Shown here: positions 18,114-25,424 of the stretch, in pieces
Layout of the letters: the number at the start of each line of letters is the position of its first letter
How positions within the stretch are numbered: the stretch's first letter is position 1
Origin: Leptolinea sp964404415
Lineage (GTDB): Bacteria; Chloroflexota; Anaerolineae; Anaerolineales; Anaerolineaceae
NCBI GenBank assembly: GCA_964404415.1
Contig: CAYOKC010000003.1
Span: 1-56,629 of the forward strand
DNA: 56,629 nucleotides
Direction of reading: 5' to 3'
Notes under the pieces: generated by a model
The model's database searches: none
What the model was told of the DNA's origin: nothing
Seen by the model: only the letters and a program-made list of their open reading frames with translations
Position numbers and translations under genes: made by a program

Positions 18114-18836
18114 TCAAGGGATCTGTGTGAGATCCGCGATTTTCTTCAACCGGTGCGAAAATGCGGACCGCTCCTGTAAGATACTGGTAAATGCCTCGGC
18201 AGCCGATGCTGCCCAGGTGTCAAAGATCGATTCTTGTTCCAGCGGAAGAACCGGCGCTTCCGCAAACGCTTTCTTTATTTCTTCCTCTGAATGGCCTTTT
18301 TCACGAAGATGTTGGATGATGGAGGCAGGTAAGCTTTGTTGGATCCCCGGCCGCCGGTATCCACCGGCTATAAACAGAGCGACAGTATCGTCACCGGAAT
18401 TGACCAGTTTCCCCGCGTAATGGAGTCCCGCGTGACAGGTGAAACGTACCGCGCCATTTCGCGCTTTCTCAAAAAAGCTATATTGCGACTCGCGGCAGGC
18501 ATCTAGTGAAGAAACATCATTGGTAAACAACCGGCAGAAAGAGCATGGATTACTGATGGTAGTGATCAAGTTTCCCTGCGGGCTGATCAGGGAAGCCGAA
18601 AACCGGCTGACGGTGGAGAAAAGATCCTGAATGGTTTGCAGACAATGGACGGGAAGGCCGTTGTCATCATTGGAGTCTGGTTTATTCAACAACCGGTCCA
18701 CTTCCTGCCGGGCGAAACGCCATTGCTGCCCGATCTTGGTTCCCTTCAATCGTCCGTCATTTAACATCCGGTAAATGGTTATCCGGTCAACCTTGAGCAG
18801 TTCCTGAGTCTGGCGGGTAGTAAGATATTCGTCCAT
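18114..18836 (-). CDS. PocR-domain transcription regulator with excisionase-like HTH
   Basis: Regulator of 240 residues. Residues 1-52 form an excisionase/MerR-like helix-turn-helix (TTRQTQELLKVDRITIYRMLNDGRLKGTKIG pattern). Residues about 60-205 form a PocR sensory domain, with the Cys cluster SNPCSFCRLF (near 96-105), DACRESQ and FTCHAGLHYAG (near 133-142). PocR domains bind small ligands (1,2-propanediol in PocR itself); here the several conserved cysteines could respond to sulfur compounds or a metal, which is inference. It is the first gene of the operon it presumably controls. Its start codon lies inside a 26-bp palindrome and has only a weak SD. Confidence 0.85.
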   Translation of the reverse strand: MDEYLTTRQTQELLKVDRITIYRMLNDGRLKGTKIGQQWRFARQEVDRLLNKPDSNDDNGLPVHCLQTIQDLFSTVSRFSASLISPQGNLITTISNPCSFCRLFTNDVSSLDACRESQYSFFEKARNGAVRFTCHAGLHYAGKLVNSGDDTVALFIAGGYRRPGIQQSLPASIIQHLREKGHSEEEIKKAFAEAPVLPLEQESIFDTWAASAAEAFTSILQERSAFSHRLKKIADLTQIP

Positions 18837-18860
18837 ATGTTATATCAACCTATAACATAT
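18835..18860 (-). promoter_or_regulatory. Operator-like palindrome over -10 box and start codon
   Basis: ATATGTTATA and TATAACATAT are perfect 10-bp inverted halves separated by 6 bp (TCAACC). One half overlaps the ATG at 18836, the other the -10 box at 18859. A protein bound there would block both initiation of transcription and, as an RNA hairpin, access to the start codon. The PocR-HTH protein encoded directly downstream is the obvious candidate for binding. Confidence 0.7.
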
Positions 18861-18886
18861 TATACAAATTGAACTGGATATTGCAA
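18859..18886 (-). promoter_or_regulatory. Promoter of the sulfur-relay operon
   Basis: On the minus strand TTGCAA (18886-18881) and TATAAT (18864-18859) are separated by 16 bp, giving a perfect -10 and a good -35. It reads into the PocR regulator and the three genes after it. Confidence 0.75.
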
Positions 18887-18927
18887 GTGATATTTATCAC
18901 AAATTATCATATTTACGCTGAATTAAT

Positions 18928-18969
18928 AAAAAAAACCGGCTTTAGTTAGAAATTATTACTAAAACCGGT
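18928..18969 (-). terminator. Terminator of the metA-metY operon
   Basis: On the minus strand ACCGGTTTTAGT (18969-18958) pairs with ACTAAAGCCGGT (18946-18935) with one G-T pair over an 11-nt loop, followed by about eight T residues. Confidence 0.88.
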
Positions 18970-19003
18970 AATGCTGCTACTGATTTGTTACCAAATGTAG
19001 TCT

Positions 19004-20296
19004 TCAGGCAGATTCCAGCGCCTGGTTCAAATCCCAGAGGATATCTTCAATGTCTTCCAGACCGATGCTCAGGCGGATAAAGTCCGGTGATACGCCGGCT
19101 TCGATCTGCTGCTGTTCGTTGAGCTGCCCGTGCGTGGTGGTGGCGGGGTGAATGGCCAGGCTTCGGGCATCACCCACATTGGCCACGTGGCTGAAGAGCT
19201 TCAGGTTATCGATGAATTTCCCGCCGGCTTTGGAGCCGCCTTTGATGCCAAATCCCAGCATGGATCCGCAACCCTGGGGAAAGTACTTTCTGGCCAGTTC
19301 AAAGTCGGGGCTCGATTTCAACCCGGGGTAGGCCACCCAGCCAACTTTGGGGTGTTTTTCAAGGAAATCAGCCACTTTTTGCGCGTTCTGAGTATGGCGT
19401 TCCACCCGGATGCTGAGGGTTTCCAAACCCTGAATGAAAAGGAAGGAATTGAACGGTGAAAGGCAGCCGCCAAAATCACGCAGGATCTGAACACGGGCTT
19501 TGGTGATGAATGCCGCCGGTCCAACACTGGCAAACACCAGACCGTGGTAACTGGGGTCAGGGGTGTTGAAGTTGGGGAAGCGGGGATTGCCTTCCCATTT
19601 GAAATTGCCGCCGTCCACGATCACACCGCCGATGGACGTGCCATGGCCGCCGATGAATTTGGTGGCAGAGTGGGTGACAATGTTCGCGCCCCACTCAAAC
19701 GGACGGAAGAGGTACGGCGTGGCGAAGGTGTTGTCGATCACCAGCGGGATGCCAAATTCTTGCGCGATTTTTGCCACACCCTCGATCGGGAAGACGTTGA
19801 TGCGCGGGTTGCCCAGGGTTTCGCCGTACAGGATCTTGGTGTTGGGGCGGATGGCTTTGCGGAAGTTCTCGGGATCAGACGGATCGACAAAGGTCACATC
19901 GATACCCAGCCGGGGGAAGGTGTAGGCAAACTGGTTGTATGTGCCGCCATACAGAGTAGCCGCGGAGACGATGTGGTCACCCTGCTGGCAGATAGCCAGT
20001 ATGGCTTGCGCCTGGGCGGCGTGCCCCGAGCTGACGGCCAGTGCCCCCACGCCGCCTTCCAGCGACGCCACACGCTGTTCAAACACATCACTGGTGGGGT
20101 TCATGATGCGGGTATAGATATTACCGCTTTCTTTTAAGGCAAACAGGTTGGCGGCATGCTCGGTGCTGTCAAACGCGTAGGATGTAGTCTGGTAGATCGG
20201 TACAGCCATTGATTTTGTTGTCGGGTCTGCAGATTGACCGGCATGGAGCTGGCGGGTGGAGAAGCCGAAATTTCGGGTAGTGTCTTTTTCAGTCAT
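19004..20296 (-). CDS. metY: O-acetylhomoserine sulfhydrylase / aminocarboxypropyltransferase
   Basis: PLP enzyme of 430 residues that joins O-acetylhomoserine with sulfide (or methanethiol) to give homocysteine (or methionine). It follows the Cys/Met-metabolism PLP fold: FSTRQLHAGQ at the start, YTRIMNPTSDVFEQRVASLEGG near 65-86, LVIDNTFATPYLFRPFEWGAN near 180-200, and the PLP lysine in HSATKFIGGHGTSIGG near 208. The insertion and the C-terminal RLSIGLEDIEDILWDL are typical of MetY, which is about 40 residues longer than MetB. I start at 20296 because AAGGAAAACC precedes that ATG. It is downstream of metA and under its SAM riboswitch. Confidence 0.93.
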   Translation of the reverse strand: MTEKDTTRNFGFSTRQLHAGQSADPTTKSMAVPIYQTTSYAFDSTEHAANLFALKESGNIYTRIMNPTSDVFEQRVASLEGGVGALAVSSGHAAQAQAILAICQQGDHIVSAATLYGGTYNQFAYTFPRLGIDVTFVDPSDPENFRKAIRPNTKILYGETLGNPRINVFPIEGVAKIAQEFGIPLVIDNTFATPYLFRPFEWGANIVTHSATKFIGGHGTSIGGVIVDGGNFKWEGNPRFPNFNTPDPSYHGLVFASVGPAAFITKARVQILRDFGGCLSPFNSFLFIQGLETLSIRVERHTQNAQKVADFLEKHPKVGWVAYPGLKSSPDFELARKYFPQGCGSMLGFGIKGGSKAGGKFIDNLKLFSHVANVGDARSLAIHPATTTHGQLNEQQQIEAGVSPDFIRLSIGLEDIEDILWDLNQALESA

Positions 20297-20371
20297 TATG
20301 GTTTTCCTTAACTGGTACGGCAAAAACGGTTAATCAGGTGGATGCAACTGCATCGAGGTTACAGGACACAT

Positions 20372-20398
20372 TCATTTTTGGCACATACACATGCTCAT
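20372..20398 (-). CDS. Possible 8-codon Met/Cys-rich leader peptide before metY
   Basis: Between metA and metY, GGAGG stands 9 nt before an ATG that opens a minigene coding M-S-M-C-M-C-Q-K and then TGA. Five of eight residues are Met or Cys, the end products of this pathway. A 6-bp hairpin (GATGCA/TGCATC, 20341-20354) follows, then the metY SD about 50 nt further. Ribosome stalling here could tune metY translation or transcription. No terminator is visible, and a run of only eight codons could arise by chance, so this is a candidate only. Confidence 0.4.
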   Translation of the reverse strand: MSMCMCQK

Positions 20399-20438
20399 GG
20401 TTATCTTCCTCCTTGGCGTTGGGGATTGTCCTGTGGGA

Positions 20439-21365
20439 TCAGCTCAGTTCATCCAGGTTGTACGGCGTTTCTTCATACACGCAGTAGTTCAACCAGTTGG
20501 AGAACAGCAGGCTGGCGTGACCGCGCCAGCGCACGACCGGGGATTTTGAGGGATCATCGTTCGGGTAGTAATTCCGGGGTACCGCGATCGGCAGGCCGAG
20601 GTTGACGTCACGGTCGTATTCGCCTTTCAGGGTAAGCGGGTCGTATTCCGAGTGGCCGGTGGCAAAGACCTGTTTTCCATCGTGGGTGGAAACCAGATAA
20701 ATACCGGCATCCGGTGATTCGGCTAGAATGTCGAGTTCGGGAACCTTCTCAATATCTTCACGTCGCACTTCGGTATGGCGTGAATGCGGCGCGTAGAATA
20801 CATCATCGAAGCCGCGCAGAAGGTTGGTATTTTTGGTGGAGATATGGTGTTCGAAAACGCCGAACTGCTTGGCTGGCAGGGCGTACTTGGGGATGCCATA
20901 CTTGTGGTACAGGCCGGCCTGAGCGCCCCAGCAAATGAAAAAGGTGGAAAAAACATTGTGGGCAGACCAGTCTATGATCGTAGTCAATTCGTCCCAGTAG
21001 TCCACCTCTTCAAAGGGTAGGTTTTCCACCGGTGCACCGGTGATGATCAGTCCGTCAAAGCGCTGGTCTTTTATTTGCTCGTGGGTTTGGTAGAAAGAGA
21101 GTAAATGTTCCGCGGAGGTGTTTTTGCTCTGGTGAGTATCCGTGCGCAGCAGGGTGATATCCACCTGGAGCGGAGAGTTGCCCAGAAGCCGCAGCAATTG
21201 GGTTTCTGTGGTGATCTTGGTGGGCATTAGATTCAGGATGGCNNNNNNNNNNATCTTCAGCGAGCGGATATCCTGATGCAGGGCGCGGTCTTCATCCATG
21301 ACGAAGATGTTTTCGCTGTTCAGTGTCTCGCGCGCGGGTAATCTGTTGGGAATTTTGATTGGCAT
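20439..21365 (-). CDS. metA: Homoserine O-acyltransferase MetA (acetyl-type signature), interrupted by a gap
   Basis: Acylates homoserine with an acyl-CoA, committing it to methionine. The glutamine-amidotransferase-like fold shows the nucleophile in FICWGAQAG (Cys about 142), ATGHSEYD with the catalytic His/Glu region near 235, and the N-terminal RLPARETLNSENIFVMDED. The residue after GAPV is Glu, the position (111) at which Glu favours acetyl-CoA and Gly favours succinyl-CoA in characterised MetA proteins. With MetY next door, the product is likely O-acetylhomoserine. Ten N fall inside codons 38-41. The family reads K-x-A-I-L-N-L here, so the true gap is probably a single base. It is first in the operon, behind a SAM-I riboswitch. 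Confidence 0.93.
   Translation of the reverse strand: MPIKIPNRLPARETLNSENIFVMDEDRALHQDIRSLKXXXXAILNLMPTKITTETQLLRLLGNSPLQVDITLLRTDTHQSKNTSAEHLLSFYQTHEQIKDQRFDGLIITGAPVENLPFEEVDYWDELTTIIDWSAHNVFSTFFICWGAQAGLYHKYGIPKYALPAKQFGVFEHHISTKNTNLLRGFDDVFYAPHSRHTEVRREDIEKVPELDILAESPDAGIYLVSTHDGKQVFATGHSEYDPLTLKGEYDRDVNLGLPIAVPRNYYPNDDPSKSPVVRWRGHASLLFSNWLNYCVYEETPYNLDELS
21243..21252. other. Assembly gap inside metA (probably 1 nt long in reality)
   Basis: Ten N split a codon on the minus strand: AT, then N, then GCCATCCTG. One missing base restores Ile-Ala-Ile-Leu-Asn-Leu, the expected MetA sequence, whereas ten Ns add three residues the family lacks. Confidence 0.85.
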
Positions 21366-21380
21366 GGCTTTCTCCGGTAT

Positions 21381-21414
21381 AAAAAAATCCTCTTCTTATG
21401 GTGATAAGAAGAGG
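21381..21414 (-). terminator. Riboswitch-controlled terminator before metA
   Basis: On the minus strand CCTCTTCTTAT and ATAAGAAGAGG form a perfect 11-bp stem (21414-21389) with loop CACC, then ATTTTTTT. It lies between the SAM-I aptamer and metA, so it is the off-state of the switch. Confidence 0.93.
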
Positions 21415-21435
21415 TGCGAAAAAGCCACAGATCTC

Positions 21436-21538
21436 CTCTCATCTCCCAGAATACATCTTCTGCGGGATTTGACACCATGCCTTCCGGCTGGTTGTCGAGG
21501 TATCATAGGGCCCGTCCCTCCACCTCTCTGGATAAGAG
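21436..21538 (-). promoter_or_regulatory. SAM-I (S-box) riboswitch
   Basis: The minus strand carries the S-box core: P1 strand CTCTTATC, then AGAGAGGTGGAGGGACGGGC, CCTATGATACCTCGACAACC, GGCATGGTGTCAAATCC and the closing GATGAGAG that pairs with the first strand. SAM binding stabilises P1 and lets the downstream terminator form, switching metA-metY off when SAM is plentiful. Confidence 0.95.
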
Positions 21539-21790
21539 TGCATCAAATATTCAATTGTTTTGCATCGCGTACTTTCTAGATTGTTCCCGGAAAGTATTAG
21601 TCGTTATATTACATCGGGAACAAACAAAATACAAGCCCCCAAATTTGTACATTAGGAAATTCTTAACTTTCAGACCTTAATTATCCAAACCGCAAAGGGA
21701 GCAAGGCAATAATTACGGAAGTCGAACCTGTGGTTATAATTCTTACGCTGATTGGCTTGTCATTTCTTCTGGAAACGCCATAATTATTGT

Positions 21791-22792
21791 ATGCTTGACC
21801 GGATTCTCCCTCCTGATAATCAACTCTTCGAACTGGCCCGCCTGGGATCATTGGAAATTCCGCGGTTTAAAGACCGTGTATGGCAAAAAATCTGGGAAAA
21901 CGTCTATCCGCTGGCAGTCTTTCTATTCGCGGCCTGCGTACCCATTCTGGCTTCATTTTGTTCCGCTCCGGTTATTGTGATCAACCTGGCTACAGAAAAT
22001 TTCTCAGCCTCCGCGTTTCGTAACCCCATGGCTTCTGACTCGCCGCTGATCACGGCTATGTTCCTATTGTTCAGTTTTACTCCATTTTTTATGTTCATCT
22101 GGGGATGGCTGGGAATCATGGAGAAAAGGTCATTCTGGACCACTGGCCTGGAAAAGAATAATATACGGCAGAAATATATCAAAGGCGCGGTCATTGGTTC
22201 CCTCATGATGATCATACCGGTTGTGGTCCTTCGGGTATTTGGATTAATAACCCTTGAATCGGATCCCACCGTATGGTCAGGGTGGGCGGCTGTGCCGGGT
22301 GTTTTGATCATGCTGACCGGGTGGCTGATACAGGGAGCGGCGGAAGAGACACTCACCCGCGGATTCCTGCTGCCGGTTTTTGGAACGCGCTACGGGGCGG
22401 TCTGGGGGATCATTGTGTCTTCCGCGCTGTTTTCGTCACTTCATCTGCTGAACGACAATATAAACTGGATCGCCATGATCAACCTGTTCCTGTTTGGCGT
22501 TTTTGCCTGCCTGTATGCCATCCATGAAGGCGGATTATGGGGGGTGTTTGCCATTCACAGCTTCTGGAACTGGGCGCAGGGGAACATAGTGGGGCTGGAA
22601 GTCAGCGGCTCATTTATTGGCGGTACTACGTTGATCAACCTCAAAGAATCCGGCCCTGACTGGTTAACTGGCGGCCTGTTTGGCCCCGAAGGTGGTTTGG
22701 CCGTCACGATAGTGCTTTTAGTGGGGTGCCTCGCGGTGATATATTTGCAGTTGAAGCGTAACAAACCAACATTACAGAAATTGGAAAATTAG
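21791..22792 (+). CDS. CPBP-family intramembrane metalloprotease
   Basis: Membrane protein of 333 residues with about eight hydrophobic segments. The Abi/CPBP motifs are in order: EETLTRGFLLPVFG (EExxxR) near 190, LFSSLHLL (FxxxH) near 217, and HSFWNWAQG near 255. They form the glutamic/metal active site of Rce1-like proteases. I start at the ATG at 21791 (MLDRILPPDN); an in-frame extension to 21752 has no supporting site. CPBP proteins process membrane peptides or act in self-immunity to bacteriocins, but no bacteriocin gene is adjacent. It is followed after 4 nt by a lipoprotein gene. Confidence 0.88.
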   Translation: MLDRILPPDNQLFELARLGSLEIPRFKDRVWQKIWENVYPLAVFLFAACVPILASFCSAPVIVINLATENFSASAFRNPMASDSPLITAMFLLFSFTPFFMFIWGWLGIMEKRSFWTTGLEKNNIRQKYIKGAVIGSLMMIIPVVVLRVFGLITLESDPTVWSGWAAVPGVLIMLTGWLIQGAAEETLTRGFLLPVFGTRYGAVWGIIVSSALFSSLHLLNDNINWIAMINLFLFGVFACLYAIHEGGLWGVFAIHSFWNWAQGNIVGLEVSGSFIGGTTLINLKESGPDWLTGGLFGPEGGLAVTIVLLVGCLAVIYLQLKRNKPTLQKLEN

Positions 22793-22796
22793 ACTC

Positions 22797-23507
22797 ATGA
22801 TGAGAAAACCTCTGGCCGCAGTGATCTTATGCCTGTTTCTAACCGGCTGCTCTTCACTTCCATTCATATCTCCCGCTGCTGAACCGGTCGAACCGTTATA
22901 TGTGGGGCCTGACAAAGTAATTTGTGTGAACCCGTACCATAACAACCAGTGTTTGCAGATCAAACACTCTCCTGAAGCGCAATGGGAACTTTATATTGGT
23001 GACGTGGTCGGTTTGCAGCATGAGCCCGGATTTATCTACCAGTTGGAAGTGTATAAGGCTAACAATGTGAAACCGGCCGTGGGAGATCCGCCGGTGCAAT
23101 GGATTATGAGCCGGTTGATCAGTAAAACGAAAAATGGAGAAGCGGTTTCCAACCCGGCGTATATTCAGGGTATTGCCTGGAGTCTGGCTCAGTATGGCGA
23201 CCCGGCCGGTCTTACAGAGGCCCGGGGTGAGCCAAAGCCGGCCATCCTGTTCCAGGCGGATGGGAAAATAACCGGTTCAACAGGCTGTAATATGTTTACC
23301 GGAACGTATTCCATCAATAATGACCGGATCCAGTTTGGGTCCCTGTCACCTTCAAGTAATAAATGCGCGACCCCGGATCCAGCGTTGATGGAACAGGAAC
23401 AGGCTCTGCTTCTTATACTGCAACAGGCAGATCATTTTGTAATTGAACCGGCCCGCCTGCAGATCATTTCGTCGGGAAACAACAGGCTGATAGTCTTTAA
23501 TAAATAA
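22797..23507 (+). CDS. META-domain lipoprotein (HslJ-like)
   Basis: Secreted lipoprotein of 236 residues: signal peptide ending LFLTGCSSLPF with the lipidated Cys at about residue 19, an unassigned middle part (about 40-135) rich in aromatic residues, and a C-terminal META domain from about 150 (ILFQADGKITGSTGCNMFTGTYSI pattern, with SNKCAT and EQALLLIL). META domains occur in HslJ and other envelope stress proteins. Two paired cysteines (GCN and KCA) probably form a disulfide. It starts 4 nt after the CPBP protease stop, so the two may be co-transcribed. Function is unknown beyond the domain. Confidence 0.82.
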   Translation: MMRKPLAAVILCLFLTGCSSLPFISPAAEPVEPLYVGPDKVICVNPYHNNQCLQIKHSPEAQWELYIGDVVGLQHEPGFIYQLEVYKANNVKPAVGDPPVQWIMSRLISKTKNGEAVSNPAYIQGIAWSLAQYGDPAGLTEARGEPKPAILFQADGKITGSTGCNMFTGTYSINNDRIQFGSLSPSSNKCATPDPALMEQEQALLLILQQADHFVIEPARLQIISSGNNRLIVFNK

Positions 23508-23589
23508 AACTGGTCTAGAACACGGATACCTGTCACATACCCCATTCGGGTGCTTTTTGCGTTACCCGGTCAATTTGTGGCGCACTTCC

Positions 23590-23617
23590 TTGACAAATAT
23601 CGGGAGCATGATATAAA
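23590..23617 (+). promoter_or_regulatory. Promoter upstream of the branched-chain amino-acid ABC operon
   Basis: Consensus TTGACA (23590-23595) and TATAAA (23612-23617) with a 16-bp spacer. Transcription would start near 23624, some 410 nt before the first structural gene and 220 nt before an intrinsic terminator. Confidence 0.7.
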
Positions 23618-24033
23618 CAAAATCGTTATTTGTATTTTCATTTCAGAAAAAACCTCCCCCCAACCAACTGACAATGACAAAATGGCATCCAGGCAACCGG
23701 TTATTTACGTTCCGGCTCAGGAGAGATATTATCCAGAGTTGGTACGCGGGTGCATTAAACTCAATGCTTTTCTGGCAGACCTTGCGTTCCAATGCGGCTG
23801 AACTTTCTGCCATAGTGAATCGAGATGAGAAGCGATCCAGGTGTGAGGCTTGGGGATTGAAGTCCCCCAAGTCTCACTGTTTTTTATAAACCGGTAGGTT
23901 CCAATCGAACAATTCGCCCGATTGTGCTTACCGCAAATCGGGTGATTTGGATTAAGAAAGCCCTCATGGCAAAGAATCGGAACTTTGACCATGCAAGCTG
24001 AAAGATAGAAATGACACTGAGGAGGAACAGAAA
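23618..24033 (+). other. Long leader or small-RNA region ahead of livJ
   Basis: Between the promoter at 23590 and livJ no gene with homology or codon support is seen; the open frames here are short and unlike known proteins. The region contains the terminator at 23843 and two later hairpins (ACAAT/ATTGT near 23905-23922 and CAAATC/GATTTG near 23933-23952). It may be a regulated 5' leader of the operon or an independent RNA of about 260 nt. It does not match a riboswitch class I can recognise. Confidence 0.5.
23843..23885 (+). terminator. Strong terminator upstream of livJ (attenuator or sRNA end)
   Basis: GTGAGGCTTGGGG (23843-23855) pairs with CCCCAAGTCTCAC (23865-23877), 13 bp including one G-T, loop of 9 nt, then TGTTTTTT to 23885. 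It precedes livJ by 149 nt on the same strand. Confidence 0.88.
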
Positions 24034-25203
24034 ATGAAGAAAGCTAAATTGTTTTCCGTAGTTATGCTGGTAGTACTGATGGCCGGTCTTCTTGCCGGCT
24101 GCGGTCAATCCAAAACGATCAAAGTCGGTTTTGTCGCCCAGATGACCGGCCCCGATTCCTACATCGGCCAGGCTGCCAAAGTGGCCCTCGAGGATGAGGT
24201 CAAAGCTATTAATGAAAAAGGTGGCATTCAGGGTTATAAAGTTGAACTGATCACCTATGACAGCCGCTCCGAAATTCCGGATGCCGTTGCGGCTGCCAAA
24301 CGTTTGATGGAGCAGGACCAGGTCAACGCCATCATCGGACCTGAATGGTCTGGTGCGGCTATTCCGATCGCCGCCATGGCCGATACCGCCAAAGTCCCCG
24401 TAATCGCCACCACCGCTTCCAACGTCAAAGTTACGGTTGATGACAATGATAAAGTCCATCCGTATATGTTCCGCACCTGCTTCATCGATCCGTACCAGGG
24501 TTACGCGCTGGCCGATTACGCATACAAAGAACTTGGCAAGAAGAAAGTCGCCTTCATCACCGATGTGACCTCCGCCTACTCCGTGGGTATCCAGAACTTC
24601 TTTGAAGATCACTTCAAAGAACTCGGCGGCGAAGTTGTGGCCAAAGAAGGTTACCAGGCCAATGACACCGAATTCCGCGCCCAGATCTCCAAAGTGGCCG
24701 AATCCGGCGCCGACCTGCTCATGGTCCCCACCGGTACCTACCGTGATATCGCCCTTATTTCCAAACAGGCTACCGCTCTCGGTCTGAAGATCCAGTACCT
24801 GGGTGTTGACGGCTGGGTGGCCGATGAACTGCTCAGCATGGCCGGCCCCGAACTGGAAGGCGCCTACCTCTCCAGCGGCGTTTCCACTGAATCTCCTGAA
24901 TTCCAGGAATTCAATGCCTCCTTCGAAAAAACCCACGGCCAGAAAGCTTCCGTTTACGCGTACTACGCCCTTGATGCCCTCAAGATGATCGAATACGGCG
25001 CCGGCGAAGCGATCACCAAGACTGGTTCTCCCTCGGCCACCGCCATCCGTGACGCCATGGAAAACATGAAAGACGTCCCGGTATTCACCAGCAAGTTGAC
25101 CATCGAACCGGAAACCCACAATCCCCACAACAAACCGGTCATCATCATGAGCATCAAAGATTCCAAGTGGAATATCGAAAAGACATACGAACCCGAAGGC
25201 TAA
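24034..25203 (+). CDS. livJ: Branched-chain amino-acid-type ABC substrate-binding lipoprotein
   Basis: Ligand receptor of 389 residues: lipoprotein signal with box LLAGCGQS (Cys23), then a type I periplasmic-binding fold (TIKVGFVAQMTGPDSYIGQA; IIGPEWSGAAIPIA; VPVIATTASN; FITDVTSAYSVG; LGVDGWVADELL). This is the Peripla_BP_6 family, which binds Leu/Ile/Val, other amino acids, amides or urea. GAGGAGGAACAGAAA precedes the ATG. Codon use is markedly rich in C-ending codons compared with neighbours, as expected for an abundant protein. The operon ends with an amidohydrolase, so the ligand may not be an ordinary branched-chain amino acid. Confidence 0.92.
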   Translation: MKKAKLFSVVMLVVLMAGLLAGCGQSKTIKVGFVAQMTGPDSYIGQAAKVALEDEVKAINEKGGIQGYKVELITYDSRSEIPDAVAAAKRLMEQDQVNAIIGPEWSGAAIPIAAMADTAKVPVIATTASNVKVTVDDNDKVHPYMFRTCFIDPYQGYALADYAYKELGKKKVAFITDVTSAYSVGIQNFFEDHFKELGGEVVAKEGYQANDTEFRAQISKVAESGADLLMVPTGTYRDIALISKQATALGLKIQYLGVDGWVADELLSMAGPELEGAYLSSGVSTESPEFQEFNASFEKTHGQKASVYAYYALDALKMIEYGAGEAITKTGSPSATAIRDAMENMKDVPVFTSKLTIEPETHNPHNKPVIIMSIKDSKWNIEKTYEPEG

Positions 25204-25279
25204 TTCCCGGCCGTTTCAGCGAATTTCTGGATAATAATTTCTAGAAATAATCGGGACGTTCGTCAAACGAATTACCTGA

Positions 25280-25307
25280 GTAGGGGCGGGCACTCGCCCG
25301 CCCCTAC
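25280..25307. repeat. REP-like palindrome between livJ and livH
   Basis: GTAGGGGCGGGC (25280-25291) and GCCCGCCCCTAC (25296-25307) are perfect 12-bp inverted arms around ACTC. There is no T-run. GTAGGGGCG-type palindromes are a common dispersed repeat shape in bacterial genomes; only one copy is seen in this window. Confidence 0.6.
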
Positions 25308-25424
25308 CATGATGTCAAAGCTTGTTGTTTATCCGTATTCCTACTTTTCACACAGGTCAGGTTCTCTCATCAACCGGTCTGTTGATAGGTTGATCCCGGG
25401 TCTTCCGGAAGAGGAGAAGTAATA

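Noticed and set aside
21791..23507. Bacteriocin immunity or defence island around the CPBP protease
   Set aside because: No precursor peptide, modification enzyme, nuclease or phage gene is nearby; the neighbour is a META lipoprotein.
23724..23760. T-box-like string (AGAGTTGGTACGCGGGTG) upstream of livJ
   Set aside because: It resembles the T-box AGGGTGGNACCGCG but lacks one C, has no matching 3' half nearby, no specifier stem is evident, and the terminator is over 80 nt away.
23674..23889. Open frame of 71 codons running into the terminator at 23843
   Set aside because: No ribosome-binding site, unusual composition, and overlap with a strong terminator. Best read as non-coding leader.
23884..25128. 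414-codon frame opposite livJ
   Set aside because: An antisense shadow caused by the C-ending codon bias of livJ. It is Gly/Phe/His-rich, low in complexity, and lacks a start site.
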